This document shows positions 7,777 to 16,701 of a stretch of 64,000 nucleotides of DNA, one piece after another. Position numbers and translations under genes: made by a program. The notes beneath the pieces were generated by a model, which was given only the letters and a program-made list of their open reading frames with translations, did not search any database and had not been told where the DNA came from. The stretch spans positions 1 to 64,000 of the forward strand of contig CAYJIM010000001.1 of the NCBI GenBank assembly GCA_964370215.1, written 5' to 3'. The DNA comes from Massiliimalia sp964370215. GTDB taxonomy: Bacteria > Bacillota > Clostridia > Oscillospirales > Ruminococcaceae. Position 1 is the stretch's first letter. Each line of letters begins with the position of its first letter.

Positions 7777-9405
7777 TTACTTACTTTCTTTGAAAAATTT
7801 ATGACCGCCCGACAGGTTGTAAACGGATTCAAATCCGTTGCCCAGTAAAATATTTTGGGCGGCATTGCCGGTGACCCCTTTGTTGCAGAAGGTGACGGTC
7901 GGCTTTTTGGGATCCAGCGCCTGCAATCCCTCGCGCAATTTTGCATGTGGGATATTGACCGCATCTAGCACGGTTCCTTTTTTCTCATAATCTTTGGCAC
8001 TTCTGGCATCTACCAACTGTACCTCGTCGCCGAGTGTAGCCAGTTCAGCGGCGGTTACCAAGGGGCGGTTCTGGTGGATGGCGTTGTCTAAAATCATGCC
8101 GGTATAGTGTACCGGATCTTTGGTGGTAGAGAAGGGAGGTGCATACGAAAGATCAAGGTGAAACAGTTCTTCTACCGTTGCCCCGTAGGTGATCAGCGTT
8201 GCAAAAATGTCAATTCGCTTGTCAACCCCAGCACCGCCGATAATTTGAACACCGAGCAACCTGCCGGTTTCACGGTCAGCAATTCCTTTGATGACCATTT
8301 CCGAACCACCCATGTAAAACGGTTTATCCGGCTTGATATTGTGGCAAACCTGCACGTGATACCCTTCGGCAATGGCAGCTTTTTCTGACAGTCCGGTAGT
8401 CGCAACGGCGAGATCAAATAGTTTAAAAATACCAGTGCCGAGATTGCCACGGTAACGCAGTACCCCACCACTTAAAACGTCGCCTGCAATGCGACCGGTC
8501 TTGTTGGCGGTGCTACCAAGCGGACGATAAACAGGCTTTTGGGTGATACTACAAAAGGTCTCCACACAGTCACCACAAGCGTAAATGTTTTCTACATTGG
8601 TTTGCATGCGATCATTGACCTGAATGGCACCCTTCACCCCAAGTGTTACCGAAGCTTTCTTGGCAAGTACGGTATTGGGGCGCACGCCGGTGGCGAGCAA
8701 AACAAATTCTGCATCTAGCGTACGACCATCTGAGAGCAGTACCGCATCCTCGTTGATCTCTGTAATCGCGACACCGGTGTGAATGGCAATCCCTTTGGCA
8801 GTCAATTTGTTTTGTAAGAGTGTGGCCATATCTTCATCTAAATTTGGCGTGATATGAGGTGCTACTTCGACTACCTGTACAGCAATCCCGAGGTTAGTGA
8901 AGTTTTCCAACAGTTCCAATCCGATAAATCCTGTCCCTGCAATGACAGCAGTCTTCGGCTTTTTCAGTTGCAACTGTTCTTTGATGGCAATTGCATCACG
9001 AATATTTCTGAGGTAGTGTACATGCGCTTGCTCGCTTCCTTGAATGGTCGGGCGGGCCGGAGAAGCCCCGGTAGCAAGCACCAATTTGTCATACCCATCC
9101 TCAAACACTTCTTCGGTTTGTAAATTTTTGACTGTGACGACTTGGCGAGAAGGATCAATATCTAGAACCTCATGCCCGATGTGAATGTCGATGTTATACT
9201 TTTTTTTGAAAAACGCAGGATCTCTTGGGGTCAATTCCGAGACGTCGTCAATCTCTTCTCCGATGAAATACGGCATGCCACAACCGGAGTAGGAAATAAA
9301 GGTGTCCTTTTCATAAATGGTGATGTTGGCGTGGTCGTTGTTGCGACGTGCTTTTGCAGCGGCGGAAGTTCCTGCCGCAACGGCACCAATGACAATGATG
9401 TTCAT
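7777..9405 (-). CDS. CoA-disulfide-reductase-like flavoprotein fused to a rhodanese domain
   Basis: A 542-residue protein. Residues 1 to about 440 are a pyridine-nucleotide disulfide oxidoreductase: FAD-binding IVIGAVAAGTSAA at the start, the single redox Cys in YSGCGMPYF (C42) typical of CoA-disulfide and NADH oxidase relatives, the NAD(P)-binding AGTGFIGLELLENF, and IYACGDCVETF. Residues about 450-542 are a rhodanese domain with a catalytic Cys in TFCNKGVTG (near 505). Such fusions reduce CoA disulfide, persulfide or polysulfide. It lies inside the arsR-acr3 operon, between a permease and a thioredoxin, so I infer a thiol/persulfide-redox job tied to arsenic or sulfur stress. Confidence 0.9.
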   Translation of the reverse strand: MNIIVIGAVAAGTSAAAKARRNNDHANITIYEKDTFISYSGCGMPYFIGEEIDDVSELTPRDPAFFKKKYNIDIHIGHEVLDIDPSRQVVTVKNLQTEEVFEDGYDKLVLATGASPARPTIQGSEQAHVHYLRNIRDAIAIKEQLQLKKPKTAVIAGTGFIGLELLENFTNLGIAVQVVEVAPHITPNLDEDMATLLQNKLTAKGIAIHTGVAITEINEDAVLLSDGRTLDAEFVLLATGVRPNTVLAKKASVTLGVKGAIQVNDRMQTNVENIYACGDCVETFCSITQKPVYRPLGSTANKTGRIAGDVLSGGVLRYRGNLGTGIFKLFDLAVATTGLSEKAAIAEGYHVQVCHNIKPDKPFYMGGSEMVIKGIADRETGRLLGVQIIGGAGVDKRIDIFATLITYGATVEELFHLDLSYAPPFSTTKDPVHYTGMILDNAIHQNRPLVTAAELATLGDEVQLVDARSAKDYEKKGTVLDAVNIPHAKLREGLQALDPKKPTVTFCNKGVTGNAAQNILLGNGFESVYNLSGGHKFFKESK

Positions 9406-9423
9406 AGTTAAACCTCGTTTCTT

Positions 9424-10437
9424 TTAAATCAAATATCCTTGTAAAAAGTTGAAAATATATCCTACAACAATGATGCCGACCGCACAAATTGCCACAAACA
9501 TGGCAAGCAGTTTCGGTTTGACGGCCTTTCTTAGCATAATCAAAGAAGGCAGGCTCAACGTGGTCACCGCCATCATGAAGGACAGTACGGTACCGAGTTG
9601 TGCCCCTTTACCGAGCAATGCTTCTGCAATCGGGATGGTACCGAAAATGTCAGCATAAACGGGAATCCCGATGAGGGTTGCAAGCAATACACTAAACAGG
9701 TTGTCGCTCCCTAAAACTGTTTCGATGACATCCTGTGGAATCCAGTTGTGGATGAGTGCGCCAATCCCAACCCCGATAAGAATGTAGGGGAGCACCTTCT
9801 TAAATGTAGCAACAACCTGTTCTTTTGCATAAATGACACGGTCTTTTTTGGTCAAGGTCGGCGACTCAATATCTACACTGCCGGCAGAAAGGATAAAGTC
9901 TTCTACATAGCGCTCCATTTTAAACTTTTCAATGATGGTACCGCCGACAACCGCAACGATCAATCCAAAAATGACATAAACAACAGCAACCGGTGCACCG
10001 AAAATACTCATCAACAACACGAGACTGCCGAGATCCACCATTGGAGAAGAGATCAGAAAGGAAAAGGTCACCCCGATGGGCAGTTTTGCACTGGTGAAAC
10101 CGATGAACAACGGGATGGAAGAACAGGAGCAAAAGGGGGTAACGGTACCGAGTAGCGCCGCTACAATATTTGCGCCCACACCGTGAAACCGTCCTAAAAT
10201 TTTCTTGCTGCGTTCCGGTGGAAAATAACTCTGGATGTAGGAAATGACAAAAATCAAGGTGCAGAGCAAAACGACGATTTTGATAACATCATAGATGAAA
10301 AATTGTACACTGCCACCGATGGCAGTCGTGATGTCCAGTCCCAGTGTGGTGAGCAGCGTTCCCACCAAATCATTCAGCCAGTGCATGCCAAGAATCTGAT
10401 TTTGGAAAAAATCCCAAGCAGTTTGTAAAACGTTCAA
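9424..10437 (-). CDS. Permease with CSCS motif (DUF318/ArsP-like)
   Basis: A 337-residue membrane protein with about eight helices in two repeats. The signature TPFCSCSSIPLFIGF near residues 101-115 carries two Cys, and PVYADIFGTIPIAEALL marks the second repeat. This matches the DUF318 permease family, whose characterised member ArsP exports trivalent organoarsenicals. It is the first structural gene after arsR. By context it exports arsenic species, but other soft metals cannot be excluded. GGAGG lies just upstream of the ATG. Confidence 0.85.
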   Translation of the reverse strand: MNVLQTAWDFFQNQILGMHWLNDLVGTLLTTLGLDITTAIGGSVQFFIYDVIKIVVLLCTLIFVISYIQSYFPPERSKKILGRFHGVGANIVAALLGTVTPFCSCSSIPLFIGFTSAKLPIGVTFSFLISSPMVDLGSLVLLMSIFGAPVAVVYVIFGLIVAVVGGTIIEKFKMERYVEDFILSAGSVDIESPTLTKKDRVIYAKEQVVATFKKVLPYILIGVGIGALIHNWIPQDVIETVLGSDNLFSVLLATLIGIPVYADIFGTIPIAEALLGKGAQLGTVLSFMMAVTTLSLPSLIMLRKAVKPKLLAMFVAICAVGIIVVGYIFNFLQGYLI

Positions 10438-10473
10438 AATAGTGTCCTCCTTTTGTTGTGGTACTCATTGTTA

Positions 10474-10484
10474 TTCAAATTGAA
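10474..10484. promoter_or_regulatory. Possible ArsR half-palindrome between arsR and the permease gene
   Basis: TTCAAATTGAA is a short perfect palindrome in the gap between arsR and the permease. ATTCAAAT recurs just after the arsR -10 box (about 10877-10885, minus strand reading). ArsR operators often contain TTCAA...TTGAA, but the site is short and the call is weak. Confidence 0.25.
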
Positions 10485-10516
10485 AAAAGTTGATACATTG
10501 TCCGAAAGAAAAACCA

Positions 10517-10846
10517 TCAAGCAGATGGTTTTTCCAACTGTCCCAAATAGCAATCATTGGCAGTCAGTGTGGTATTGAGGGTGGTGATCTGGCGCAGCCG
10601 TTCCGATGCTGTTTGGCAACCGCTTTCATCTAATGAATAATGTGTCCACTTGCCATCCTGTGTGGCACGCACAATACCGGATTCACAGAGGATTTTCATA
10701 TGGTAGGAAAGAGCGGATTGTTTGATGTCGGTCAAATCCATCAATACGCAGGCGCATTTGTCACCGTCACGAAGCAATTCTAAAATGCGTAAACGCTTTT
10801 CATCACATAGTGCTTTGAAAATGAGGGCATCTTGTTTGTGGTTCAT
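10517..10846 (-). CDS. arsR: ArsR-family metal-responsive repressor
   Basis: Starting at the ATG at 10846 (AAGGAG 9 bases upstream) the product has 109 residues, the normal ArsR length. The winged helix includes KALCDEKRLRILELLRDG and the recognition helix QSALSYHMKILCESGIV. A metal-site pair lies in DKCACVLMDL (C31, C33) at the classic ArsR alpha-3 position, and further Cys lie near the C-terminus (GCQTA, NDCYL), so As(III) binding by three thiols is plausible. It heads the operon that ends with acr3 and would repress it until arsenite binds. An upstream extension to 10975 in the same frame covers the promoter and is rejected. Confidence 0.93.
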   Translation of the reverse strand: MNHKQDALIFKALCDEKRLRILELLRDGDKCACVLMDLTDIKQSALSYHMKILCESGIVRATQDGKWTHYSLDESGCQTASERLRQITTLNTTLTANDCYLGQLEKPSA

Positions 10847-10885
10847 GATATAACTCCTTACATAAAATATTTTTGATTTGAATTT

Positions 10886-10914
10886 ATTATAAAGCAAAGA
10901 GCTGTGTTTGTCAA
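10886..10914 (-). promoter_or_regulatory. Consensus promoter of the arsenic operon
   Basis: Minus-strand TTGACA (10909-10914) and TATAAT (10886-10891) are perfect and 17 bases apart. A strong promoter of this kind fits a unit held off by a repressor. Confidence 0.85.
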
Positions 10915-10996
10915 TAGAGAAATTGATTTTTTTTGATATGAAAAGTAAAGAAGATGTAAAGTTTTTGGCAACCAAGGATTTCTTGTCGACAAGGGA

Positions 10997-11025
10997 TTGA
11001 AAAAAACTTCATTTTTTGCTATAAT
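10997..11025 (+). promoter_or_regulatory. Promoter of the lipoprotein gene
   Basis: TTGAAA (10997-11002) and TATAAT (11020-11025) are 17 bases apart, diverging from the arsenic promoter. The start would fall near 11032, giving a leader of about 100 bases before the ATG at 11131. Confidence 0.75.
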
Positions 11026-11130
11026 ATTAAAACGACTTTGAAAAGAATCAGTTCATCAGAAGAAAACTTGCAATTTTTGCACGAGAAAAAATACATGACT
11101 ATCAATACAGAGAATCAAGGAGTAATAAAG

Positions 11131-12810
11131 ATGAAAAAAATTTATACTGTTGTTGCAATGATGTTGACAACCCTTTTATTGTTTTCAGGATGTGCCAGTG
11201 TACATTATGATTTGGATATTCAACAGGATCAATCGGTACAGGTGGATGCGACCCTTTTGATGGATACCACGGTGTATGCCCTGTTGGACGAGCTGGGGGT
11301 TGAGCCTTACCGTCAACAGTTACGTGCTTCAGGGTTTGAAACAGAATATATCTCGGAAGAAGGAAAAGAAGGGTTTACCGCATCTATTACACTCAACAAT
11401 TTAGAAGCATTGACCAAAAGCCCAACTCAAATCTTACCGATAGAGTCGTTATCTTATGGTAGTAGCTCTTTTTTGTTTGGAGAACGGTTTTCGATGGTCG
11501 CACAACTGGATATGACAGATTTTGTCTCTTCACTACAATTACTACCGATTGAAACGACACCGGTGGAGGGGGAAGAATCTGACGACACTGAAAGCGAGGA
11601 AGAGGAAGACGAAGAGCCGACCGCGGAAGAACTTGCGGAAGAACAATTGAAACAAGCCATTCAAGCACAGTTTCAAACATTATCCGCCTCCGACCTTTCG
11701 ATGACCGTGACCATCACCATGCCACAAGCGATGGTGACAGAAGACGATAATGTCATTGAAACACCGCTGGTAGATGGAGAAGTGTCGACGGCGGCAAGTC
11801 AAGGGCGCAGTGTGACATGGCAAATTTCCAGTGCAGGGCCAGATGAAATCCGATTTGAAACGGTACGTTGGAACGTACTGATGATTGTTTTATTTGCGTT
11901 ACTAACGTTATTGCCACTGGTCGGTGCACTTGTACTGTATGTCCGTTATCGTCAAGGGAGACAATTGACCTGTCGTGCTTGTGGTACCAAAAACTTTTAT
12001 AAACGTCCTTATTGTCGCAGCTGCAACAATAAAATCCCATTGGGAAGAAGACGTGTCGTACATAATCGGATGCTGTTGTCCGTGGTTTCCGCGGTGGTTG
12101 GATTGGTACTCGGGGGATTTGTTGGCGTGTCCATCATGACGATGCAGTTGAGTGTCGTTGAAACGAATCACACCGGTGTTTCAGATGCCGACTTGGTTTC
12201 TCTCATCAATCAAATCGCACAATCGCAACAGGTGGTGGATCCAAACGGACAAGCCACACCAGAGCAAACCACCTCTGAAGAAACAAGCTCAGAGACCAGT
12301 GAGCCAACGGAAAGTGCGGCTTCGCAAATAACAGAATTGACCGTACAGGAAAAAGTAGACATCTTGATCGCAGTGGCAACCGAACAAGAGGAGGCATTGG
12401 CACAGTATGACAGTGATGATTACTGGGATGCACGCACCTATTTGGGGGATGCCTTTCAACCGGTGACCGTGATGCAGGCGCTGTTCACTGCAGATGAGGA
12501 AGAAGTCGATACCATCTTCAACAACTATGTCATTGCAGGGATCATCGACCAAACCGGTACGGTGCAATCGCTGTTGAAAGGGTATCGTCCAAGCACCCAA
12601 TCGGAGGCAATCAGTGAGCAGGAAGCCATTCAAAATGCGGAAAGTTATCTAAACAACCTTGCGGTCTATGTGCCGGCAAATGTGGAAATTTCGGAATCGG
12701 ATGATACGACGTACACCGTTCACTTCTATGACGGCAATGCAGATGATCCGACCAATGAGATCTTCCATCGTGTTGATAAATTTACAGGACAAGTGTTGGC
12801 AGATTATTAA
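11131..12810 (+). CDS. Lipoprotein with LppM-like domain, zinc ribbon and two membrane helices
   Basis: I start at 11131 (AAGGAG 8 bases upstream), giving 559 residues. It opens with a lipoprotein signal MKKIYTVVAMM and lipobox LLFSGC. Residues about 25-240 resemble the LppM/DUF3153 domain and contain a Glu/Asp-rich insertion. A membrane helix follows near 247-270, then a zinc ribbon CRACGTKNFYKRPYCRSC near 280-298, a second helix near 313-337, a Ser/Thr/Glu linker (about 368-400), and a C-terminal domain ending in PTNEIFHRVDKFTGQVLADY that resembles PepSY/YpeB-like repeats. The ribbon would face the cytoplasm if the lipid anchor is outside. Its function is unknown. The upstream in-frame Met at 11038 lacks a ribosome site. 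Confidence 0.8.
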   Translation: MKKIYTVVAMMLTTLLLFSGCASVHYDLDIQQDQSVQVDATLLMDTTVYALLDELGVEPYRQQLRASGFETEYISEEGKEGFTASITLNNLEALTKSPTQILPIESLSYGSSSFLFGERFSMVAQLDMTDFVSSLQLLPIETTPVEGEESDDTESEEEEDEEPTAEELAEEQLKQAIQAQFQTLSASDLSMTVTITMPQAMVTEDDNVIETPLVDGEVSTAASQGRSVTWQISSAGPDEIRFETVRWNVLMIVLFALLTLLPLVGALVLYVRYRQGRQLTCRACGTKNFYKRPYCRSCNNKIPLGRRRVVHNRMLLSVVSAVVGLVLGGFVGVSIMTMQLSVVETNHTGVSDADLVSLINQIAQSQQVVDPNGQATPEQTTSEETSSETSEPTESAASQITELTVQEKVDILIAVATEQEEALAQYDSDDYWDARTYLGDAFQPVTVMQALFTADEEEVDTIFNNYVIAGIIDQTGTVQSLLKGYRPSTQSEAISEQEAIQNAESYLNNLAVYVPANVEISESDDTTYTVHFYDGNADDPTNEIFHRVDKFTGQVLADY

Positions 12811-12822
12811 GGAGGAGCATTC

Positions 12823-13224
12823 ATGAAAGAAATTACAATAGGACAGCAACTGCAGCAAACAGTGATCGTCACCGATTCGTTATTGGCGTGCCATGTTGGT
12901 AGTGGTACTGTTTCGGTTTATGCGACACCGATGATGATCGCTTTGATGGAAGGGGCAGCAGCAGCCTGCTTGCAACAATTCTTGGCAGCGGAACAGACCA
13001 GTGTGGGTACGGCGATCAGTACCACCCATGAAGCGGCAACACCGATCGGAATGGAAGTGCGGGCGACAGCGACCATCACTGCTGTGGATGGAAAAAAAGT
13101 CAGCTTTTCCATTGTGGCAGAAGATGAAGTAGGTGTGATTGGCAAAGCAACACATGACCGCTTTGTTGTAGACAAAGCACGCTTTGAGGCTCGTGCACAG
13201 CAAAAGTTGAACGGCAACTCATAA
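12823..13224 (+). CDS. Hotdog-fold thioesterase of the FlK-like family
   Basis: A 133-residue protein, 12 bases after the lipoprotein stop and preceded by AAGGAGG. It has the single-hotdog layout of the fluoroacetyl-CoA thioesterase (FlK) family: YATPMMIALMEGAAAACL holds the Thr and Glu, and STTHEAATPIGMEV holds the His that form the catalytic set in FlK. Bacterial relatives are mostly annotated only as 'thioesterase family protein' and probably hydrolyse short acyl-CoAs. Co-transcription with the lipoprotein is likely; a link in function is not evident. Confidence 0.88.
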   Translation: MKEITIGQQLQQTVIVTDSLLACHVGSGTVSVYATPMMIALMEGAAAACLQQFLAAEQTSVGTAISTTHEAATPIGMEVRATATITAVDGKKVSFSIVAEDEVGVIGKATHDRFVVDKARFEARAQQKLNGNS

Positions 13225-13233
13225 CAACAGAAG

Positions 13234-13273
13234 AAAGACATCTACTGTAACGTTACAGTAGATGTCTTTTTTT
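13234..13273 (+). terminator. Rho-independent terminator after the thioesterase gene
   Basis: A perfect 36-base palindrome (arms 13234-13251 and 13252-13269) is followed by further T residues, eight T in a row in all. It lies 10 bases after the thioesterase stop. Confidence 0.88.
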
Positions 13274-13325
13274 CTGCCTTCCTGCATATCATTCTGTAAA
13301 GACTTTTAGGACTGGAGGAAACAGG

Positions 13326-14498
13326 ATGAAACAACAGCAAGGAGGCAATGGAGTGGTTGCAGTTGCCATGTTATCCCTCGTGGCAATGGTATTGTTTTTG
13401 CTACTGCAACCCGTTTTTCAAGGAAGGGCAACAGACATCGTAGCAGCAGAAGGGGAGTCGCAGGAAGATATGGTAGTATCGACCGCAATCCCTACATCCG
13501 ACGTGTCATTACAGACAGAAGAAGTACAAGCAGTGTCGGCTGAAGTGAATCCCATGCGGGGTGTCTGGATTTCTTTTCTGGAATTTCAGTGGATGTTGAC
13601 AGGCAAAACAGAGGAGGAGTTTCAACAAGCGGTGGCACAGGTCTATACGACGTGTCAAGAAAAGGGGCTCAATACCGTGGTGGTGCAGGTACGCAGTCAT
13701 GGAGATGCCTATTATCCATCTGATTATTATCCATGGTCGGCGTATGCCTCCGGAACAATCGGCGTTTCACCTGGATTTGATCCGTTGGCAGTCATGGTGA
13801 CCCTTGCAGAATCCTATGACCTATCCATCCATGCGTGGATCAATCCTTATCGACTGTCCACGGAGGAGCATATGCAAGCAACCTCACAGGAGTATTTGAC
13901 GGCACAATGGTACCAAGCCGGCATCAACATGAAAAAGCAAGACAACTACTATTATCTTGATCCGGGAAAAGAAGAAGTCACCACTCTTATTTGCGATGGG
14001 GTGGAGGAATTGCTCACCACCTACAAGTTGGATGGCATTCAGATTGACGACTATTTTTATGTCGCCGATCCAACGGTATTTGGACATACGCCGGAACAGG
14101 CAAAGGAATATACCTCGCATCTTGTACAATCTCTTTACACCACAGTCAAATCGGTGGATCCACAATTGCAATTTGGCATCAGCCCTTCCGGCAACTTTGG
14201 GGAAGTGCCGAAGTCGGATGAAGAGCAGCATACCGATTTGGTGCGTTGGTGTGCGGAAGGGTGGATGGATTATCTTGCCCCTCAAATTTATTGGGATTAC
14301 AACGATCCAATCGCACCGTTTTTGCCAATCTTACAAAAGTGGGAAGGGCTTGTTGCCGACACCGATATCGCTTTATATGTGGGTCTTGCACCTTATAAAT
14401 ATGATTGGGCGGTCATTGAAAGTCAGATCGCAGTAATACAGGAATCAGTTGTGGCAGAAGGTTATCTGCTCTTTCGATATGACTACATACTACCCTGA
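13326..14498 (+). CDS. GHL10-type family 10-like glycosyl hydrolase (YngK/DUF187)
   Basis: A 390-residue exported or membrane-anchored protein with a hydrophobic helix near residues 11-33. The rest is a TIM-barrel of the GHL10 family: MRGVWISFLEFQ, NTVVVQVRSHGDAYYPS, DLSIHAWINPYR, the acidic motif KLDGIQIDDYFY near 232-243, and FGISPSGNFG. Relatives such as B. subtilis YngK are thought to act on cell-wall glycans. The ATG follows GGAGG. It has its own unit between two terminators. Confidence 0.9.
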   Translation: MKQQQGGNGVVAVAMLSLVAMVLFLLLQPVFQGRATDIVAAEGESQEDMVVSTAIPTSDVSLQTEEVQAVSAEVNPMRGVWISFLEFQWMLTGKTEEEFQQAVAQVYTTCQEKGLNTVVVQVRSHGDAYYPSDYYPWSAYASGTIGVSPGFDPLAVMVTLAESYDLSIHAWINPYRLSTEEHMQATSQEYLTAQWYQAGINMKKQDNYYYLDPGKEEVTTLICDGVEELLTTYKLDGIQIDDYFYVADPTVFGHTPEQAKEYTSHLVQSLYTTVKSVDPQLQFGISPSGNFGEVPKSDEEQHTDLVRWCAEGWMDYLAPQIYWDYNDPIAPFLPILQKWEGLVADTDIALYVGLAPYKYDWAVIESQIAVIQESVVAEGYLLFRYDYILP

Positions 14499-14500
14499 TT

Positions 14501-14539
14501 AAAAGTGTCCCGTCGCGATCTACACGACGGGACACTTTT
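14501..14539. terminator. Bidirectional terminator between convergent genes
   Basis: Arms AAAAGTGTCCCGTCG (14501-14515) and its exact complement (14525-14539) flank a 9-base loop. The A-start and T-end let it serve the GHL10 gene on the plus strand and the radical SAM gene on the minus strand. Confidence 0.85.
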
Positions 14540-14542
14540 GAC

Positions 14543-15493
14543 TTATGGTTTTTGATAATACTTTCCCTGATAGCTGTCTCTGCGAACCAGTTCTTTGTCA
14601 ATTTCATTGAGTACAACAAATTTTTTCAAACTCCACAATGGGCCAATCAGTTGATCGGGTGCACCATCGCCTGTCAAGCGCTGGACGATGACTTCGGGTG
14701 GCAAAATTTCCAATTGATCGCAAATGATGGAAACGTACTCCTCCAAGGTCAAAAGGGAGAATTCGCCCGCTTCAAATTGTTTGGACATCGTCGTACCGGC
14801 AATGACGTGCAGGAGATGGAGTTTGATCTCTTGAATGCCAAGGTTTGCCACCAAATGTGCATTGGTGACCATCATTTCTGTCGTTTCACCCGGCAACCCA
14901 TTGATGAGATGCACACAGACACGAATATTACGGCGCTGCAACCGCTCCAGTCCTTTTAAAAAATCGGCATAACTGTGACAGCGGTTGATACGCTCTCCTG
15001 TTTGATCAAAGGTCGACTGCAATCCAAGCTCTACTGTAAGGTGTGTCTTTTGATGCAGAGACAGTAAGAGGTCGGCCACCTCTTCACTGATACAGTCGGC
15101 ACGGGTGGCAATAGAAAGACCGACCACTCCCTCAAAGGAAAGTGCTGTTTCAAAACATTCTTTGAGTACTGCAACGGGGGCATAGGTGTTGGTGTGTGCT
15201 TGAAAGTAAGGGATATACAAAGCGTTTGGCCATTTTCGGTGCATGGCGGTTTTGACCGTCTCGAATTGTGTTTTTAAAGTGTCTTTTGGATTTCCGGCAA
15301 AATCTCCACTCCCCACATCGGAGCAATAGGTACAGCCGCCCACCCCTTTTTTGCCGTCAATATTGGGGCAGGTAAAGCCTGCATTGAGGGACACTTTGAA
15401 TATTTTTTGCCCAAATCGTTGACGTAATGCGTAGTTTTGGGTGTGATAGCGTTTATTGGAATCGGTATGAAAAAATGGATTGTTGGTCGGCAT
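14543..15493 (-). CDS. TIGR01212-family radical SAM protein (YhcC-like)
   Basis: A 316-residue protein. The N-terminus matches the TIGR01212 family: NAGFTCPNIDG followed by GGCTYCSDVGSGDF, giving Cys at 42, 54 and 57 as iron-sulfur ligands. PYFQAHTNTYAPV, VELGLQSTFDQT, CVHLINGLPGETTEMM and IKLHLLHVIAGT follow as in family members. YhcC-type proteins are radical S-adenosylmethionine enzymes whose substrate is not settled. The start follows AAGGAG. It is convergent with the GHL10 gene and divergent from murB. Confidence 0.92.
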   Translation of the reverse strand: MPTNNPFFHTDSNKRYHTQNYALRQRFGQKIFKVSLNAGFTCPNIDGKKGVGGCTYCSDVGSGDFAGNPKDTLKTQFETVKTAMHRKWPNALYIPYFQAHTNTYAPVAVLKECFETALSFEGVVGLSIATRADCISEEVADLLLSLHQKTHLTVELGLQSTFDQTGERINRCHSYADFLKGLERLQRRNIRVCVHLINGLPGETTEMMVTNAHLVANLGIQEIKLHLLHVIAGTTMSKQFEAGEFSLLTLEEYVSIICDQLEILPPEVIVQRLTGDGAPDQLIGPLWSLKKFVVLNEIDKELVRRDSYQGKYYQKP

Positions 15494-15542
15494 AAAAGCT
15501 CCTTTTTGGGTTGTATTAGGCGTTGACCGAATTGTTATCTGT

Positions 15543-15570
15543 AGTATAACATAAAAGTTTCGGAATGCAA
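15543..15570 (-). promoter_or_regulatory. Promoter of the radical SAM gene
   Basis: Minus-strand TTGCAT (15565-15570) and TATACT (15543-15548) are 16 bases apart, about 50 bases upstream of the ATG. Confidence 0.6.
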
Positions 15571-15591
15571 AGAAAAAGTTACAAGTTGCAT

Positions 15592-15620
15592 TTGATTATT
15601 TGATCGATTTACGCTATAAT
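15592..15620 (+). promoter_or_regulatory. Promoter of murB
   Basis: TTGATT (15592-15597) and TATAAT (15615-15620) are 17 bases apart, about 85 bases upstream of the murB ATG. Confidence 0.65.
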
Positions 15621-15706
15621 ATTTATAAGTATGTCCTTAGTACCCTGAGTATTGGTGGACAATCAAAAATAAAAGCTGATCGACCACGGCAGAATGGAGT
15701 ATCGTT

Positions 15707-16654
15707 ATGAAACAAGTACAACTGGAGCGTGTGCAACAGGCACTGGATAAAATGGAGGTTTCCTATTTGATCGATGAACCATTGTCCAAGCATACGACCT
15801 TTCGTGTTGGCGGTGCAGTGCCGCTCATGATATTTCCACAAAATGCAAAAGAAGTCATTGCCACAAAGCTGCTGTTAAAAGAATTGGCGCAGGAATTTGG
15901 CATGGTAGTGCCGATGACTGTTTTGGGCAATGGGAGCAATGTATTGGTGGCAGACGAGGGGCTTGACGGCATTGTCATGATTCTGGACAGCAACTTTGCC
16001 AACATCAAAGAGGTTGGAGAACACCAATTGTTTGTGACAGCCGGTACCAATCTCAGCCTGCTTTGCCAGTATGCCAAAGCAAAAGGACTTTCCGGTTTGG
16101 AATTTGCCTACGGCATTCCGGGCAGTGTCGGCGGAGCAGTTTACATGAATGCAGGCGCTTATGGCGGCGAGATGAAAGATGTTGTGGATGGTGTCAATTT
16201 TGTTGACAGCAAAGGTGACGTGCGTACTTACCAGAAAAAAGACTTGGAATTTGGTTACCGACAAAGCGTGTTTCAAGGAAAACAGGATATTATTCTCGGT
16301 GTGTTGTTGAGTTTCACACCGGCAGATCCTTTGGTGATTGAGGAAAAAATGAAAGAGATTTTGTCTCGTCGTCGGGACAAACAACCATTGGAATATCCAA
16401 GTGCAGGGAGCACCTTTAAACGTCCGGAAGGGCATTTTGCGGGCCAGTTGATTCAAGAAGCCGGCATGAAAGGATATGCTGTCGGTGGGGCACAGGTGAG
16501 TGAAAAGCATGCAGGCTTTGTGATCAACAAAGGGAATGCAACCGCCAAAGACATCGATCAGTTGATGTCCTTAGTCAAATCTCGTGTCAAACGACATTCC
16601 GGTGTGACCTTGGAACCGGAGGTACAGCCACTGGGGTTCACCTTTACCGAATAA
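15707..16654 (+). CDS. murB: UDP-N-acetylenolpyruvoylglucosamine reductase
   Basis: A 315-residue cytoplasmic flavoenzyme that reduces UDP-GlcNAc-enolpyruvate to UDP-MurNAc with NADPH in peptidoglycan synthesis. It shows TTFRVGG for FAD, VLGNGSNVLVADEGLDGIV, YGIPGSVGGAVYMNAGAYGG, the catalytic Ser region YPSAGSTFKRP, and HAGFVINKGNATAKD. The length and layout fit the type without the extra loop found in E. coli MurB. It heads the murB-rapZ-whiA-dnaE set typical of Clostridia. Confidence 0.98.
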   Translation: MKQVQLERVQQALDKMEVSYLIDEPLSKHTTFRVGGAVPLMIFPQNAKEVIATKLLLKELAQEFGMVVPMTVLGNGSNVLVADEGLDGIVMILDSNFANIKEVGEHQLFVTAGTNLSLLCQYAKAKGLSGLEFAYGIPGSVGGAVYMNAGAYGGEMKDVVDGVNFVDSKGDVRTYQKKDLEFGYRQSVFQGKQDIILGVLLSFTPADPLVIEEKMKEILSRRRDKQPLEYPSAGSTFKRPEGHFAGQLIQEAGMKGYAVGGAQVSEKHAGFVINKGNATAKDIDQLMSLVKSRVKRHSGVTLEPEVQPLGFTFTE

Positions 16655-16701
16655 TCACAAAAAAATATCAGATACAGGATGCAAAAAGAGGAGGAAAGAC
16701 C

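Noticed and set aside
10847..10975. N-terminal extension of ArsR
   Set aside because: It covers the perfect TTGACA/TATAAT promoter and exceeds the normal ArsR length.
15875..16510. 211-codon open frame antisense to murB
   Set aside because: murB is complete and certain; the antisense frame has no motif or start signal.
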